Under the pieces are notes generated by a model that saw only the letters and a program-made list of their open reading frames with translations, was not told the origin of the DNA and searched no databases. From assembly GCF_010119935.1 (NCBI RefSeq), contig NZ_CP048209.1, positions 5,933,001-5,997,000 on the forward strand: a stretch of DNA of 64,000 nt. The letters are read 5' to 3'. Source of the DNA: Paenibacillus lycopersici. GTDB lineage: Bacteria; Bacillota; Bacilli; Paenibacillales; Paenibacillaceae. The translations under genes were made by a program, and so were the position numbers. Of this stretch, positions 15,052-23,330 are shown in pieces (the stretch's first letter is position 1; every line of letters starts with the position of its first letter).

Positions 15052-15675
15052 AAGAGAGAATGACGCATGATGTCATTCTCAGCTTGTTGAGTAACGTATA
15101 AGATGATTCGATCAGGCTCGTGCCAACCTGCGCCCAAGGCGCACGAACGGATCCTGTTGCCGCTTCGCCGGCGCGGCATGGGCTGCCGGAGCCGCTGCGG
15201 ACCGGCTGTCTTCATGACGGCTGATTCTCGGTTCATCCGTCGATGCAAGGAAGCGGACAGGAGATCCGTTATGCGCTGCTTGATCCCGTTTTTTCGTATG
15301 CTGGCGGACAGGAGATCCGCTATATCAGCCGAATACCATGTTCTCGGTACCATTCGGGGACATTAACGGATCCTCTGTCCGTGCGCTGCCCCAATAGCCC
15401 GATTCCGCCAAAATAAGTGATCCTCTGTCCGCTAGTCTTGGAGGGGGATCCGTTCCTTTCAGCATATGCGGGCGCCGTGCGTTCTCGATACCCCGGGAAT
15501 GGTGCAGGATGTCATGCTCGGGCTGTCGGGAAAACGATTGAAAAGCATCCGGCGCCGGCGGCGGTTCATGCAGCGTTCCCTGCATAGGCCTGTTGATTAG
15601 CCCCGTACGCTTCATGCTTCCGCGTGTTTCCATAAGCCTGCTGTACGCGCGAACGCGGCACTCTCCAGCTTGCTG
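15052..15675. other. Gene-free stretch holding repeat copy B
   Basis: About 620 nt between the WYL regulator and the propeller protein. The only clear structure is the four-unit element at 15253-15431. The rest (15432-15675) shows nothing recognisable. A 114-codon minus-strand open frame here simply encodes the repeats (ADLLSAS twice) and is not accepted as a gene. Confidence 0.6.
15253..15431. repeat. Four-unit intergenic repeat element, copy B
   Basis: Units at 15253-15273 and 15303-15324 (plus, GCGGACAGGAGATCCG core), 15362-15381 and 15412-15431 (minus, GGATCCTCTGTCCG or GTGATCCTCTGTCCG). Spacings are 51 and 50 nt with a 37-nt centre, and the 179-nt length equals copy A. The centre forms its own hairpin (CCGAAT at 15329-15334 with ATTCGG at 15352-15357). 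Confidence 0.85.
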
Positions 15676-17376
15676 CTACGAAGCCGTCGTCGTCACGACG
15701 ACCGTCCGCGGGCCCGGCTCCCACGTCACCTTGATGCCGAGCAGCTTCCCGATGTCGCCGACCGGCACGTACAGGCTGCCGCCGATGACCGTCGGCGCGT
15801 ACGACAACGGGATTGGCTGGCCGTCCTTCACGGCCGAAGCGGAATTCTCGGCAAGGGCGAAGGACGCCTTCCCGTACGCGATCGTCGTTTGCCTGCTTGC
15901 CGCGTCATAGCTCACCTTCGCCCCGATCTCCTGCATGAGGAAACGCATCGGCACGAACATCCGGTTGTTCAGCGTCATCATCCCCGGCTGAAACTGCTTC
16001 GGCTTGCCGTCGATGATCAGGCTCGCTTCCGCCTTCATGAACGCGCCGGAAGGCCCCTGATCAAGCGGCTTCGTCAGCTCCGCCGGCAGCCGGAACGCGT
16101 AGAGCTTGCCTTCGGCCTGCACGAGCAGCGTGCTGCCCGCTGCCTGGAACGGCCCGTAGCTCCGGGCACCCGTCTGGAAACGGAACGCCGCTTTGCCCGT
16201 CGTCACGTTCAGCGCGACGACGGCGCCGTCCGTCTGCCCGACATACATGCCGCTGCCGATGAAATCGACCCGGCTTGCCGGATTGTCCAGCCCCTCGTAA
16301 TACACCGCCGATTGATCGAACAGCTTGCGGGCATAGAGGCCCAGGTTATTGGCGCTGCGGAAGAAAATCTTCCCGTTGTACGGACCCGCGACATAATCCC
16401 CCGAGACATATCTCGCCGGCGCGTCCGGAGCGTCATTGACGTTGTACGAGAACACGCCGTTCTCCTGCGTCACGATGTAGATGTCGTTGCCGTCCATCGT
16501 TACTTCCTTCGGAGACTGATACAACGGATCGAGCGCCGTGCTGACCTTGACGAACGATAAGCTCTTCGTTACCTGCCCCGTCTTGGCGCTGACGATATCC
16601 ACGTAAGCGACGTATTCGGAGGTGTCGTTGCGCGGCCAGTCGTTGTTGAAATAGAGCTTATCGCCGTCCGCTTGCAACAGCTTGTTATGGCTGCCGGACA
16701 GCCGCCACAGCGTCTTGCCCGTCGCCTTGTCGACGGCGTAATACGTATTGACCGTAATCGCGCCCGATTCCCATGTGCTGATCAGCAGCATATTCGCCAG
16801 CACAATCGGCTCGCCGTGCCCGGCCGCATCTCCTCCGGCCGTCCAATTCGCCTTGCCCGTTGTCAGATTGATCGAGGCCAGGCCGCCGCTCGAAGCCGCG
16901 TACAGCGTGGAGCCGTCCGCCTTCAGCCAGTAGATATTCTTCGCTTGCGTCTGGTAAATGCGCGCTCCCGCGCCCGTTGACGGGTTCACCTTGTAGACGC
17001 TGCCGTCGGCGCCCCCGACATAGACGAAGCTGCCGGCGACGACGGCCGAGCCCGGCTGCAGCTTCGTGCCGAACGACCACAGCGCCTTGCCGGAAGCGAC
17101 GCTGCGCGCGACCAGCGTGCCGTTCTTGATGAGGTACAGGCTGTTCCCGTTCACGACGGGCGGGTACGTCACGCGGTTCGCCGCGGAAGGCGGATCAAGG
17201 TCCGCGCTCCAGAGCGGCTTGGCGGCCGGCACTTTATTTTCGAAGCTGTACGACGTATCCAGGCTGTAGCTCGGCCCGCTCCCGTATTGCGCGGAAGCCG
17301 TGCCGGCGGCCCCGAGCGAAGCGGCGGCCAGTCCGGCGGCCAGAACGCCGAACAGCATAGGTTTGAACTTGCGCAT
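15676..17376 (-). CDS. Secreted PQQ-type beta-propeller protein with copper-amine-oxidase-N domain
   Basis: A 566-residue exported protein. The signal peptide (MRKFKPMLFGVLAAGLAAAS, cleavage near ASA-Q) is followed by PQQ-like propeller blades with repeated GK..W, such as VASGKALWSFGTKL, LTTGKANWTAGGD, KATGKTLWRLSGS and VTTGKAAFRFQTG. The C-terminal Cu_amine_oxidN1-type module (about 450-566) has FVPMRFLMQEIGAKVSYD and LYVPVGDIGKLLGIKVTW, common on Paenibacillus surface proteins. The ATG at 17376 has GGAGG upstream; the longer open frame is rejected. It is probably a scaffold or quinone-independent binding protein, since no metal or quinone ligands can be assigned. Confidence 0.82.
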   Translation of the reverse strand: MRKFKPMLFGVLAAGLAAASLGAAGTASAQYGSGPSYSLDTSYSFENKVPAAKPLWSADLDPPSAANRVTYPPVVNGNSLYLIKNGTLVARSVASGKALWSFGTKLQPGSAVVAGSFVYVGGADGSVYKVNPSTGAGARIYQTQAKNIYWLKADGSTLYAASSGGLASINLTTGKANWTAGGDAAGHGEPIVLANMLLISTWESGAITVNTYYAVDKATGKTLWRLSGSHNKLLQADGDKLYFNNDWPRNDTSEYVAYVDIVSAKTGQVTKSLSFVKVSTALDPLYQSPKEVTMDGNDIYIVTQENGVFSYNVNDAPDAPARYVSGDYVAGPYNGKIFFRSANNLGLYARKLFDQSAVYYEGLDNPASRVDFIGSGMYVGQTDGAVVALNVTTGKAAFRFQTGARSYGPFQAAGSTLLVQAEGKLYAFRLPAELTKPLDQGPSGAFMKAEASLIIDGKPKQFQPGMMTLNNRMFVPMRFLMQEIGAKVSYDAASRQTTIAYGKASFALAENSASAVKDGQPIPLSYAPTVIGGSLYVPVGDIGKLLGIKVTWEPGPRTVVVTTTAS

Positions 17377-17498
17377 GGCGGTAACGCCTCCTTCGGTTAT
17401 TCGAATCCTGTCTACGTCATAGACGGGCAGCCGCCGCGAAAGGTTACACGATCGCTTCAAAAGCCGCAACGCTGCCGCGATTGTCCCGAATAAGGCAT

Positions 17499-17531
17499 AA
17501 AAAGAAGCCTTGATGACTGCCATCAAGACTT
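17499..17531 (-). terminator. Intrinsic terminator downstream of folD
   Basis: On the minus strand AAGTCTTGATG pairs with CATCAAGGCTT (10 of 11) around a 5-nt loop, followed by CTTTTTA. It lies about 105 nt after the folD stop codon. Confidence 0.75.
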
Positions 17532-17635
17532 CCATCGTACCGCCGCGAAATGGAGTCGTTCCCGTTGCGCAACTACTCGCCGTGCGGCTCGACCTATGCC
17601 TGGGATCGGTGAAAGATCGTCCGCATCCTCGCGGC

Positions 17636-18484
17636 CTACGCGCCGAATTTCTCCGCCGCGTCCACCGTATGCTTGAGCAGCGTCGCGATCGTCACCGGGC
17701 CGACGCCGGCCGGAACGGGCGTAATGGCGGAGGCCTTTGCCAGGCATGCCTCGTAATCCACGTCGCCGACATTGCCTGGATTGTAACCGGCATCGAGCAC
17801 GACGGCCCCCGGCTTAATCCAGCCGCCCTGCACGAAATTCGGCTTGCCGACGGCGGCGATCACGATATCCGCCAGCCGGACGAGATCGGCCAGGTTCTCC
17901 GTCCGGGAATGGCAGGTCGTCACCGTCGCGTCCGCGTTCAACAGCATCGCGGAGACGGGCTTGCCGAGAATCGGGCTCCTGCCGATGACGACGGCATGGC
18001 GGCCCCGGACAGGCAGCTCGTAATGCGCCAGAATCGCCATGATCGCCGCCGGCGTGCAGGACGGATAATCCGCGTAGCCGAACGCGTTCTGCGCGAAGCC
18101 CAGCGTCGTCACGCCGTCGACGTCCTTCTCGATCGCGATCGCTTCGAACGCCGCGCGCTCGTCGATGTGATGCGGCACGGGATGCTGCAGCAGAATGCCG
18201 TGCACGGCCTTGTCTTCGTTCAATTGGCCGATGGCGTCGATTAGTTCCTCCGTCGTCGTGCTTGCCGGCAGATCGACGCGAATGGACTTGATGCCGAGCC
18301 GCTTGCACGCATTGCCCTTCATCCGCACGTACGTGGCGGAGGACGGATCGTCGCCGACCAGAATCGTGGCCAGGCATGGCGTTACGCCCCGCTCCGCCAG
18401 CTTGGCGATGCGCGGCGCCAATTGCTCCTTGATCCGGGACGCGACTGCGTTACCGTCAAGTATCCGTTTGATTGCGTGAGACAT
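17636..18484 (-). CDS. folD: Methylenetetrahydrofolate dehydrogenase/cyclohydrolase FolD
   Basis: A 282-residue bifunctional enzyme. It oxidises 5,10-methylene-THF to methenyl-THF with NADP and hydrolyses this to 10-formyl-THF, feeding purine and formyl-Met synthesis. Visible are the active-site Y52 and K56 in TYVRMKGNACKRLGI, the VHGILLQHPVPHHI loop, EKDVDG, CTPAAIM, the cofactor loop VVIGRSPILGKPVSAMLL, VLDAGYNPG and VTPVPAGVGPVT-like PVPAGVGPVTIATLL near the end. The HPVPHH and SCTPAA variants differ from the commoner QLPLP and PCTP forms. The gene is preceded by a ZTP riboswitch with its own terminator and promoter. Confidence 0.93.
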   Translation of the reverse strand: MSHAIKRILDGNAVASRIKEQLAPRIAKLAERGVTPCLATILVGDDPSSATYVRMKGNACKRLGIKSIRVDLPASTTTEELIDAIGQLNEDKAVHGILLQHPVPHHIDERAAFEAIAIEKDVDGVTTLGFAQNAFGYADYPSCTPAAIMAILAHYELPVRGRHAVVIGRSPILGKPVSAMLLNADATVTTCHSRTENLADLVRLADIVIAAVGKPNFVQGGWIKPGAVVLDAGYNPGNVGDVDYEACLAKASAITPVPAGVGPVTIATLLKHTVDAAEKFGA

Positions 18485-18517
18485 GGTTCATCATCCTCTC
18501 CGTTTATGAAAGCTTCC

Positions 18518-18554
18518 GAGAACAGAAAGAGGCAAGGGATCGCTCCCTTACCTC
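18518..18554 (-). terminator. Riboswitch-controlled terminator of folD
   Basis: GAGGTAAGGGA and TCCCTTGCCTC pair (one G-T position) around GCGA and are followed by TTTCTGTTCTC on the minus strand. It is the expression platform of the ZTP riboswitch. Confidence 0.8.
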
Positions 18555-18636
18555 TGCCCAGGCGTACGGCCGTATGAACGAAGTGCTCCCCCGCGGTTCG
18601 CCGCGTTACGCCAGTCACACTCGCCTCTGAATCGTT
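18518..18636 (-). ncRNA. ZTP (pfl) riboswitch upstream of folD
   Basis: The minus-strand leader carries both conserved blocks of the pfl motif: GTGACTGGCG (about 18609-18619) and the distal GCCTGGGCA (18555-18563), separated by a GC-rich stem. A terminator hairpin follows (18529-18554, 11-bp stem GAGGTAAGGGA, T-rich tail to 18518) before the folD start at 18484. ZTP riboswitches sense 5-amino-imidazole carboxamide ribotide derivatives, which build up when 10-formyl-THF is short, and folD is a classical target. Ligand binding should turn folD on. Confidence 0.9.
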
Positions 18637-18642
18637 GGTTGT

Positions 18643-18672
18643 ATTATACGCCCGCCGGATGCCCGCAGGCAA
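18643..18672 (-). promoter_or_regulatory. Promoter of the folD riboswitch transcript
   Basis: The minus strand has TTGCCT (18672-18667), an 18-nt spacer and TATAAT (18648-18643). Transcription should start near 18636, just before the conserved riboswitch core. Confidence 0.7.
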
Positions 18673-18838
18673 CCCTGCAGGCGGACGGTTCCTTCCGACG
18701 GCCCGCCGGCGCGCTGCCGGCATCGCGTCATGAGCGAGCCGGCGCCCGCATCCCGATACCCGGCCAGGCCGCGAGGATCCATCCCGATGGATCCGTATAG
18801 AATCGCCGCCAGCAGCTGCGGCGGCGCCCCCATCCCGG
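18673..18838. other. GC-rich spacer downstream of coaD
   Basis: About 166 nt between the folD promoter and the coaD stop. Two small hairpins are visible (GGATCCAT/ATGGATCC near 18774-18793, and GCCGC/GCGGC near 18805-18825). Either could end the coaD transcript, but neither has a T-run. Confidence 0.4.
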
Positions 18839-19315
18839 CTAAACCGTGAACGTCACCATCCGCGCATACGCGTCCCGATGCATGTACGCCTGTGCCAGCT
18901 CGGTCTTGTTCGACTGGAGAAACATGCGCACGAGCGAGCTGCTCGTCTGCGTGTCCTTCACGTACGGCGACAGATAGACGGTGTCCGCCTTCGTCGTGCT
19001 GCGCATGTACTGCTCCAATTGCAGCTCGTACTCGAGGTCCGTGGAATTGCGGATGCCGCGGATGACGGCTTTCACGCCGTTCGCGTTCACGTAATCCGCC
19101 ACGATGCCCTCGAACGGCACGACGACGGTGTTGGCCATGTGCGCGATCGACAGCTGCACGAGCTCGGTGCGCTGCGCGATATCGAAATAATGCTTTTTGC
19201 TCCGGTTGTTCGCGATAATGACATGGACCTCGTCGAACAGGCTGCACGCCCGCTCGATAACCGAGATATGCCCCAGCGTAATAGGATCGAAGCTTCCCGC
19301 GTAGACGACTCTCAT
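18839..19315 (-). CDS. coaD: Pantetheine-phosphate adenylyltransferase (CoaD)
   Basis: A 158-residue nucleotidyltransferase that transfers AMP from ATP to 4'-phosphopantetheine, the penultimate step of coenzyme A synthesis. The N-terminal signature is YAGSFDPITLGHISVIERA (T/HxGH motif with H18). NNRSKKHYFDIAQR binds phosphopantetheine, and VIRGIRNSTDLEYELQ and the SSSLVR motif close the ATP site. The C-terminal half is more diverged than usual for housekeeping CoaD, so this may be a second copy. The start at 19315 overlaps the upstream phosphoesterase stop by four bases (ATGA); the longer open frame is antisense-like and rejected. Confidence 0.82.
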   Translation of the reverse strand: MRVVYAGSFDPITLGHISVIERACSLFDEVHVIIANNRSKKHYFDIAQRTELVQLSIAHMANTVVVPFEGIVADYVNANGVKAVIRGIRNSTDLEYELQLEQYMRSTTKADTVYLSPYVKDTQTSSSLVRMFLQSNKTELAQAYMHRDAYARMVTFTV

Positions 19316-19824
19316 GCTTGTTCCTCGCTCGGCACGACGGCATCGCGAATCTGCTCGAACGTCAGCGGCGTGTAATCCCAATGCTCCACGCAGACGTTGA
19401 AGTAGTGGATGCCCTCGTATTTCTGCCCGTGGATATGGCCGTGCACGTTCACGTACGGCATATGCCGGTTCATGTACATCGGCTCGTGCGACAGGAAGAA
19501 GAAATCCTTGTAGATGATCGGATGCTCGCTCACCTCGTCGAAGCCGACGTCCAGCCACCAGCTTCGCGTGCGCCCGCGGTCGTGATTGCCGAGGATGAGA
19601 TGCTTGCAGCCGTTCAGCCGCGAGACGATCTCCTTGGTCCGGTCCCGGTTCAGAAACGAGAAATCGCCGAGATGGAACACCTTGTCCTCCTTGCCGACGA
19701 CGGCGTTCCACTTCTGGATCATCGTTTCGTTCATGTCCTCGGCGTTCTCGAACGGCCGCGATTCGAAATCGATGATCGCCTTATGGCCGAAATGATGGTC
19801 GGAGATGAAGAATACCTTTGCCAT
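19312..19824 (-). CDS. Calcineurin-like metallophosphoesterase
   Basis: A 170-residue cytoplasmic phosphoesterase with the full dimetal motif set: FISDHHFGH (D9, H11), HLGDFSF, LILGNHDRG, LSHEPMY and VHGHIHG. Small proteins of this type act on phosphodiesters, nucleotides or phosphoproteins. The end of the gene overlaps coaD by four bases, so the two are translated together. That coupling hints at a substrate linked to CoA or pantetheine metabolism, but nothing in the sequence fixes it. Confidence 0.88.
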   Translation of the reverse strand: MAKVFFISDHHFGHKAIIDFESRPFENAEDMNETMIQKWNAVVGKEDKVFHLGDFSFLNRDRTKEIVSRLNGCKHLILGNHDRGRTRSWWLDVGFDEVSEHPIIYKDFFFLSHEPMYMNRHMPYVNVHGHIHGQKYEGIHYFNVCVEHWDYTPLTFEQIRDAVVPSEEQA

Positions 19825-19849
19825 GCGAGATCACGCCCCTTGTACGCCG

Positions 19850-20182
19850 TTATTCGGCATCCGTGATGGTCGCCAGCAAATCCGCGCGTAGCGGCGTGAA
19901 CGTCTCGACGACGACCGTGTCTTCCAGCGCCGTCACTTCATGCACGGCATCGCCGGGAATCACGAACTGCTCGCCCGCGCCGGCGACGGTGATCTCGCCG
20001 TTCATCTCCAGCTGCAGCCTGCCGCTGACGACGAATGTCAGCTGCTCGTGCGGGTGCGAATGCGCCTTGCCGACCGCACCGTTCTTCAATGAAACCATCA
20101 TGCTCATGATCGTCTTGCCCGGCGTGAAAATTTTGCGTTCGATGCCGGGGCCCGACGTGTGCCATTCCTCAAAACGCGGCAT
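19850..20182 (-). CDS. Cupin-domain protein
   Basis: A 110-residue single cupin. Metal-binding pattern: GKAHSHPHEQLTFVVSGRLQL (H-x-H, E, cupin box 1) and PGDAVHEVTALED (cupin box 2 H). AGGAGGTG lies before the ATG at 20182, whose A is the last base of the upstream dehydrogenase stop (TAATG), so translation is coupled. Such cupins act as sugar or keto-acid isomerases, dioxygenase-like enzymes or sensors. Partnering with the zinc dehydrogenase suggests a common small-molecule pathway. Confidence 0.82.
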   Translation of the reverse strand: MPRFEEWHTSGPGIERKIFTPGKTIMSMMVSLKNGAVGKAHSHPHEQLTFVVSGRLQLEMNGEITVAGAGEQFVIPGDAVHEVTALEDTVVVETFTPLRADLLATITDAE

Positions 20183-21222
20183 TATGCCCCACCTCCTGGT
20201 AGTAGTAACACTTTCGATACATAGCCCGGCTGCCCGAGCAGCGTCTCGAACCAGCGGCCGCCTTCCTCGAGCGGCGCTTCGACGACGCCGTCGGCAAGCC
20301 CGATCCGGCCCTCTTCGATCCATTTCAGCGCCGTCCGGAAATTCGCGGCGGAGTAGGCGAAGGCGCCCGTCATCGTCACTTCGTTCCGGATGGCGATATT
20401 AATCGGCAGCACCGACTCTTCCTCGTGCAGCCCGGTGAACACGACGCGCCCGCCGCCCCGGCACGCCAGCACGCACTGCTTGCGCGTTAAGCCCGAGCCG
20501 ACCGCGTCGATCGCGGCGTGGACGCCTGCGCCGCCGGTCAGCCGCTTCGTTTCCTCCAGCGTATCGACGCCTGCTGCCGGGCAGACGATATGCTTCGCGC
20601 CGAGCTTGGCGGCAATCCGCAGCCGGTCCGCGTTCATGTCGACGGCGATCACGTCTCGTACGCCATGCTGAAGCACTGCCTGCAGCAGGAGCAGGCCGAT
20701 CGGCCCCATGCCGAGGATGAGCACCGTATCCGACGGTTTCGGCGCGGCCAGCTCCGCCGCGCGGATCGCGCAGGCGGCAGGCTCGGTCATCGCCGCCTGC
20801 TGCAGCGTGACCGCGTCCGGGACGGCATAGACGAACGCCGCCGGAAGCTTGACGTACTCCGCGTTGCTGCCCGGCAGCGCAGCGGACAGCAGCTTGCGCG
20901 ACACGCACAGCTGCTGCCTGCCCGTGATGCACGGCTCGCACTGCCCGCATGTCACCAGCGGGTTGGCCGTGACGCGCTGGCCGATCTGCCAGCGGCCCTC
21001 CGCCGCCGCGCGGCTGCCGATCTCGGCGATCGTGCCGGAGAACTCGTGACCGAAAATCAGCGGCGGCTTGCGGAGCGAGTTCTTGCCTAGATAGCCGCTC
21101 AGCTCCGAGCCGCAAATGCCGGAGTACGCGACGCGGATCAGAATATCGTCTTCGCCGGGGACGGGCTTGTCCGTCTCCCGGATCACCATCTCTTGCGGTC
21201 CTTCATAGATAAGCGCCTGCAT
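20182..21222 (-). CDS. Zinc-dependent medium-chain dehydrogenase (sugar-alcohol type)
   Basis: A 346-residue MDR enzyme. Catalytic zinc ligands are C37 (YSGICGSE) and H59-E60 (FGHEF). Structural zinc cysteines are C92, C95, C98 and C106 in TCGQCEPCITGRQQLC. The Rossmann motif VLILGMGPIGLLLLQ is followed by VDMNADRL (acidic, NAD-preferring). The overall layout is like sorbitol, threonine or galactitol-phosphate dehydrogenases. It is cotranscribed with the cupin through a one-base overlap. The substrate is not determinable from sequence alone. Confidence 0.88.
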   Translation of the reverse strand: MQALIYEGPQEMVIRETDKPVPGEDDILIRVAYSGICGSELSGYLGKNSLRKPPLIFGHEFSGTIAEIGSRAAAEGRWQIGQRVTANPLVTCGQCEPCITGRQQLCVSRKLLSAALPGSNAEYVKLPAAFVYAVPDAVTLQQAAMTEPAACAIRAAELAAPKPSDTVLILGMGPIGLLLLQAVLQHGVRDVIAVDMNADRLRIAAKLGAKHIVCPAAGVDTLEETKRLTGGAGVHAAIDAVGSGLTRKQCVLACRGGGRVVFTGLHEEESVLPINIAIRNEVTMTGAFAYSAANFRTALKWIEEGRIGLADGVVEAPLEEGGRWFETLLGQPGYVSKVLLLPGGGA

Positions 21223-21399
21223 GCTCGTGATCGCTCCTTTGACAATTCGATTTGTCCGATTCGTTGCGTATCATCCTAGCGGTATTCGGCTTCCAATCCA
21301 TTCGGCACATCTGTTTCTGTTTATCCCCATGGTAGCACTCCCGCGGCAATCTCGAAAGTCCCAATCGAGGGGGCGCCGGCGCTTATATCCGCGCCTCGG

Positions 21400-21957
21400 C
21401 TATGCGTCGCGAAACCGCTTGTAGTGATGATAAGCTTCGCCTTCGATCATGATGTCGCCTACCGGCCGAAACCCGCATTTGACAATGACCCGATTCGATG
21501 CAGTATTATGCGTGAGGGCCAGGGCGTTCAGTTCTTCCGTCAGCCCCTGTTCGAACAAGTACCGGATCAATCCGGCCGCAGCTTGCGTCGTATAGCCTTT
21601 GCCGCCGTACGCGGCAGAAATGCCGTACACGATTTCCCGGTTCGGCGGCGGCAGCTCGTCCTTGATGCCCGTGCATACCCAGCCGATGAAGGCGCCCGTC
21701 TCCTTCAGCTCGATCGCCAGTCTCAGCTGAAGATCGCCGATGTCCCGTCCCTCCCGGACGGCTTCGAGGAACCGCTCGTTGCCGGGGATTTCGTAATTCA
21801 GCAGCCAGTCCGCGCGAATGTCCTTGGTATCGGCATTCCAGCCGGGCAAATAGCGGACGATCTCCGGCTCGTGCGTGATCGCGTGGAAGGCATCCAGATC
21901 CTCCGGGCGAAAAAGCCGCAGGACGATCGCGCCGCAATCGATTGCAAAGTCGTTCAT
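21400..21957 (-). CDS. GNAT N-acetyltransferase, RimJ/RimL type
   Basis: A 185-residue acetyltransferase. Early LRLFRPEDLDAFHAITHEPEIV leads into a RimJ-like core with AFIGWVCTGI, the acetyl-CoA loop YGGKGYTTQAAAGLIRYLFE (motif A, variant Q/RxxGxG/A) and NALALTHNTASNRVIVKCGF. It acts in the cytoplasm on an unknown amine or protein N-terminus. It stands alone between the dehydrogenase promoter region and the divergent hydrolase. Confidence 0.82.
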   Translation of the reverse strand: MNDFAIDCGAIVLRLFRPEDLDAFHAITHEPEIVRYLPGWNADTKDIRADWLLNYEIPGNERFLEAVREGRDIGDLQLRLAIELKETGAFIGWVCTGIKDELPPPNREIVYGISAAYGGKGYTTQAAAGLIRYLFEQGLTEELNALALTHNTASNRVIVKCGFRPVGDIMIEGEAYHHYKRFRDA

Positions 21958-22159
21958 GTTCCCTCCTCCTGTACCATTAAGCCTGACGATGAATATAGTT
22001 ATAATTTACCACATTACGCAGCATACTGGAGTTCGAATACGCGCCAAGCCGGCGAATGCCAAAAAATGTTGTAAGCGGAACCAATAGATTTCATAATTCT
22101 GACACCGTTGTGGTAAAGTTGAAATAGAGAATGATGGAAACAAGGAGGCAGCACAGGCT

Positions 22160-23029
22160 ATGAAGGAGCGTCAATTCGAGCTGCGATGCAAGGACGGCTC
22201 GCGGCGGTACGCGGCGGAATGGGAACCGGACGAGAGGCGCGATCTCCGCGGCGTCATCGCCCTCGTGCACGGCATGGGCGAGCATATCGGCCGCTACCGT
22301 CATGTCGCCGAGATGTTCACGCATGCGGGCTATGCCGTCTTCGGCTTCGATCAGGCCGGACACGGCATGACCGAAGGCAAGCGCGGACATACGAAGTCGT
22401 ACGAGGCGCTGCTGGACGGCGTCGGCGCGATGCTGGCCGAAGCCGAGAAGCGTTACCCCGGCACGCCGTTGTTTCTATACGGGCACAGCATGGGCGGCAA
22501 CGTCACGCTGAATTACGTCCTGCGGCGCAAGCCGGACATTACGGGCGTCATCGTCACGGGACCATGGCTGCGGCTTGCGTTCAATCCTCCGCCGCTCCAG
22601 CTCATTATCGCCCGGATCGTGAACCGGCTGTTCCCGGCCTATACGAACGACAGGCCGATGGTCGGCGACCATTTGACGTCCGATCCCGAGATGATCAGGC
22701 GGTACCAGGAAGATCCGCTCGGCCACGGCTCCATCACGGCGCGGTTCTTCCTCAGCGTGCAAGCGGCTGGGTTGTGGGCGATCAAGCATGCGTCCGAGTG
22801 GCGCGCTCCGCTGCTGCTCATGCACGGCGGCACGGACAAAGTGACGTCCATCCTCGCCAGCAAGCAATTCGCCGACGCCGTCGGGTCCAGATGCACGTTC
22901 ATGGAATGGCCCGGCTTGAAGCATGAGCTGCACAACGAACTCGACCGCGAGGAAGTGTTCGACGTCATGCGGGATTGGCTGGAGGAGCGGCTGGAGGATA
23001 ACCGCCGCAATGCGGGCACGGCGCGATGA
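22160..23029 (+). CDS. Alpha/beta hydrolase, monoacylglycerol lipase/lysophospholipase type
   Basis: A 289-residue serine hydrolase. Oxyanion and early motifs are ALVHGMGEHIGRYRHVAEMF and FGFDQAGHGMTEGKRGHT. The nucleophile elbow is GHSMGGN with S110. The late LLLMHGGTDKVTS supplies the aspartate, and GLKHELHNE the catalytic histidine. The family hydrolyses monoacylglycerols or lysophospholipids. GGAGG about nine bases before the ATG supports the start. It is monocistronic, ending in a bidirectional terminator at 23249-23309. Confidence 0.9.
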   Translation: MKERQFELRCKDGSRRYAAEWEPDERRDLRGVIALVHGMGEHIGRYRHVAEMFTHAGYAVFGFDQAGHGMTEGKRGHTKSYEALLDGVGAMLAEAEKRYPGTPLFLYGHSMGGNVTLNYVLRRKPDITGVIVTGPWLRLAFNPPPLQLIIARIVNRLFPAYTNDRPMVGDHLTSDPEMIRRYQEDPLGHGSITARFFLSVQAAGLWAIKHASEWRAPLLLMHGGTDKVTSILASKQFADAVGSRCTFMEWPGLKHELHNELDREEVFDVMRDWLEERLEDNRRNAGTAR

Positions 23030-23084
23030 AGTACGCGAAGCGGCCGAGATGAGGCGCGACGGGCCGGTATGGGCCGCGATTAGC

Positions 23085-23185
23085 CGGTATTCCGCGTTCG
23101 CCATATCGCGTTTGCCATATCGCGTTCGCCATTTCTCGTCTGCCGTATCGCGTTTGTCTTATCGCCATCTCGCATTCGCATTCGC
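23085..23185. repeat. Degenerate 14-15-bp tandem repeat
   Basis: Six or so units of the type TTCGCCATATCGCGT, diverging to the right, in the 301-nt gap between convergent genes. No coding role is evident. Confidence 0.6.
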
Positions 23186-23248
23186 CTTTCCCTTATGTCA
23201 TGAAGCCCGCGAGCCCCGCATGAAGAGCGATGCACGACCCCAGCAAAC

Positions 23249-23309
23249 CAAAACACGCCCGCCGCGGACGCGCCTGTATCCCAGGCCGTCCCCGACGGGC
23301 GTTTTCTTG
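23249..23309. terminator. Bidirectional terminator between convergent genes
   Basis: Outer arms AAAACACGCCCG and CGGGCGTTTT enclose inner GGACG..GCCTG pairs; T-runs follow on both strands (GTTTTCTTG on plus, TGTTTTGG on minus). It serves the hydrolase (plus) and the SurA-like gene (minus). Confidence 0.7.
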
Positions 23310-23330
23310 TTCCCCGCTTCGCCGCATGCT

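Noticed and set aside
15009..15353. A 114-codon minus-strand frame with ADLLSAS repeats
   Set aside because: The repeats are only the translation of four-unit element B, with no start signal; similar frames arise at the other copies.
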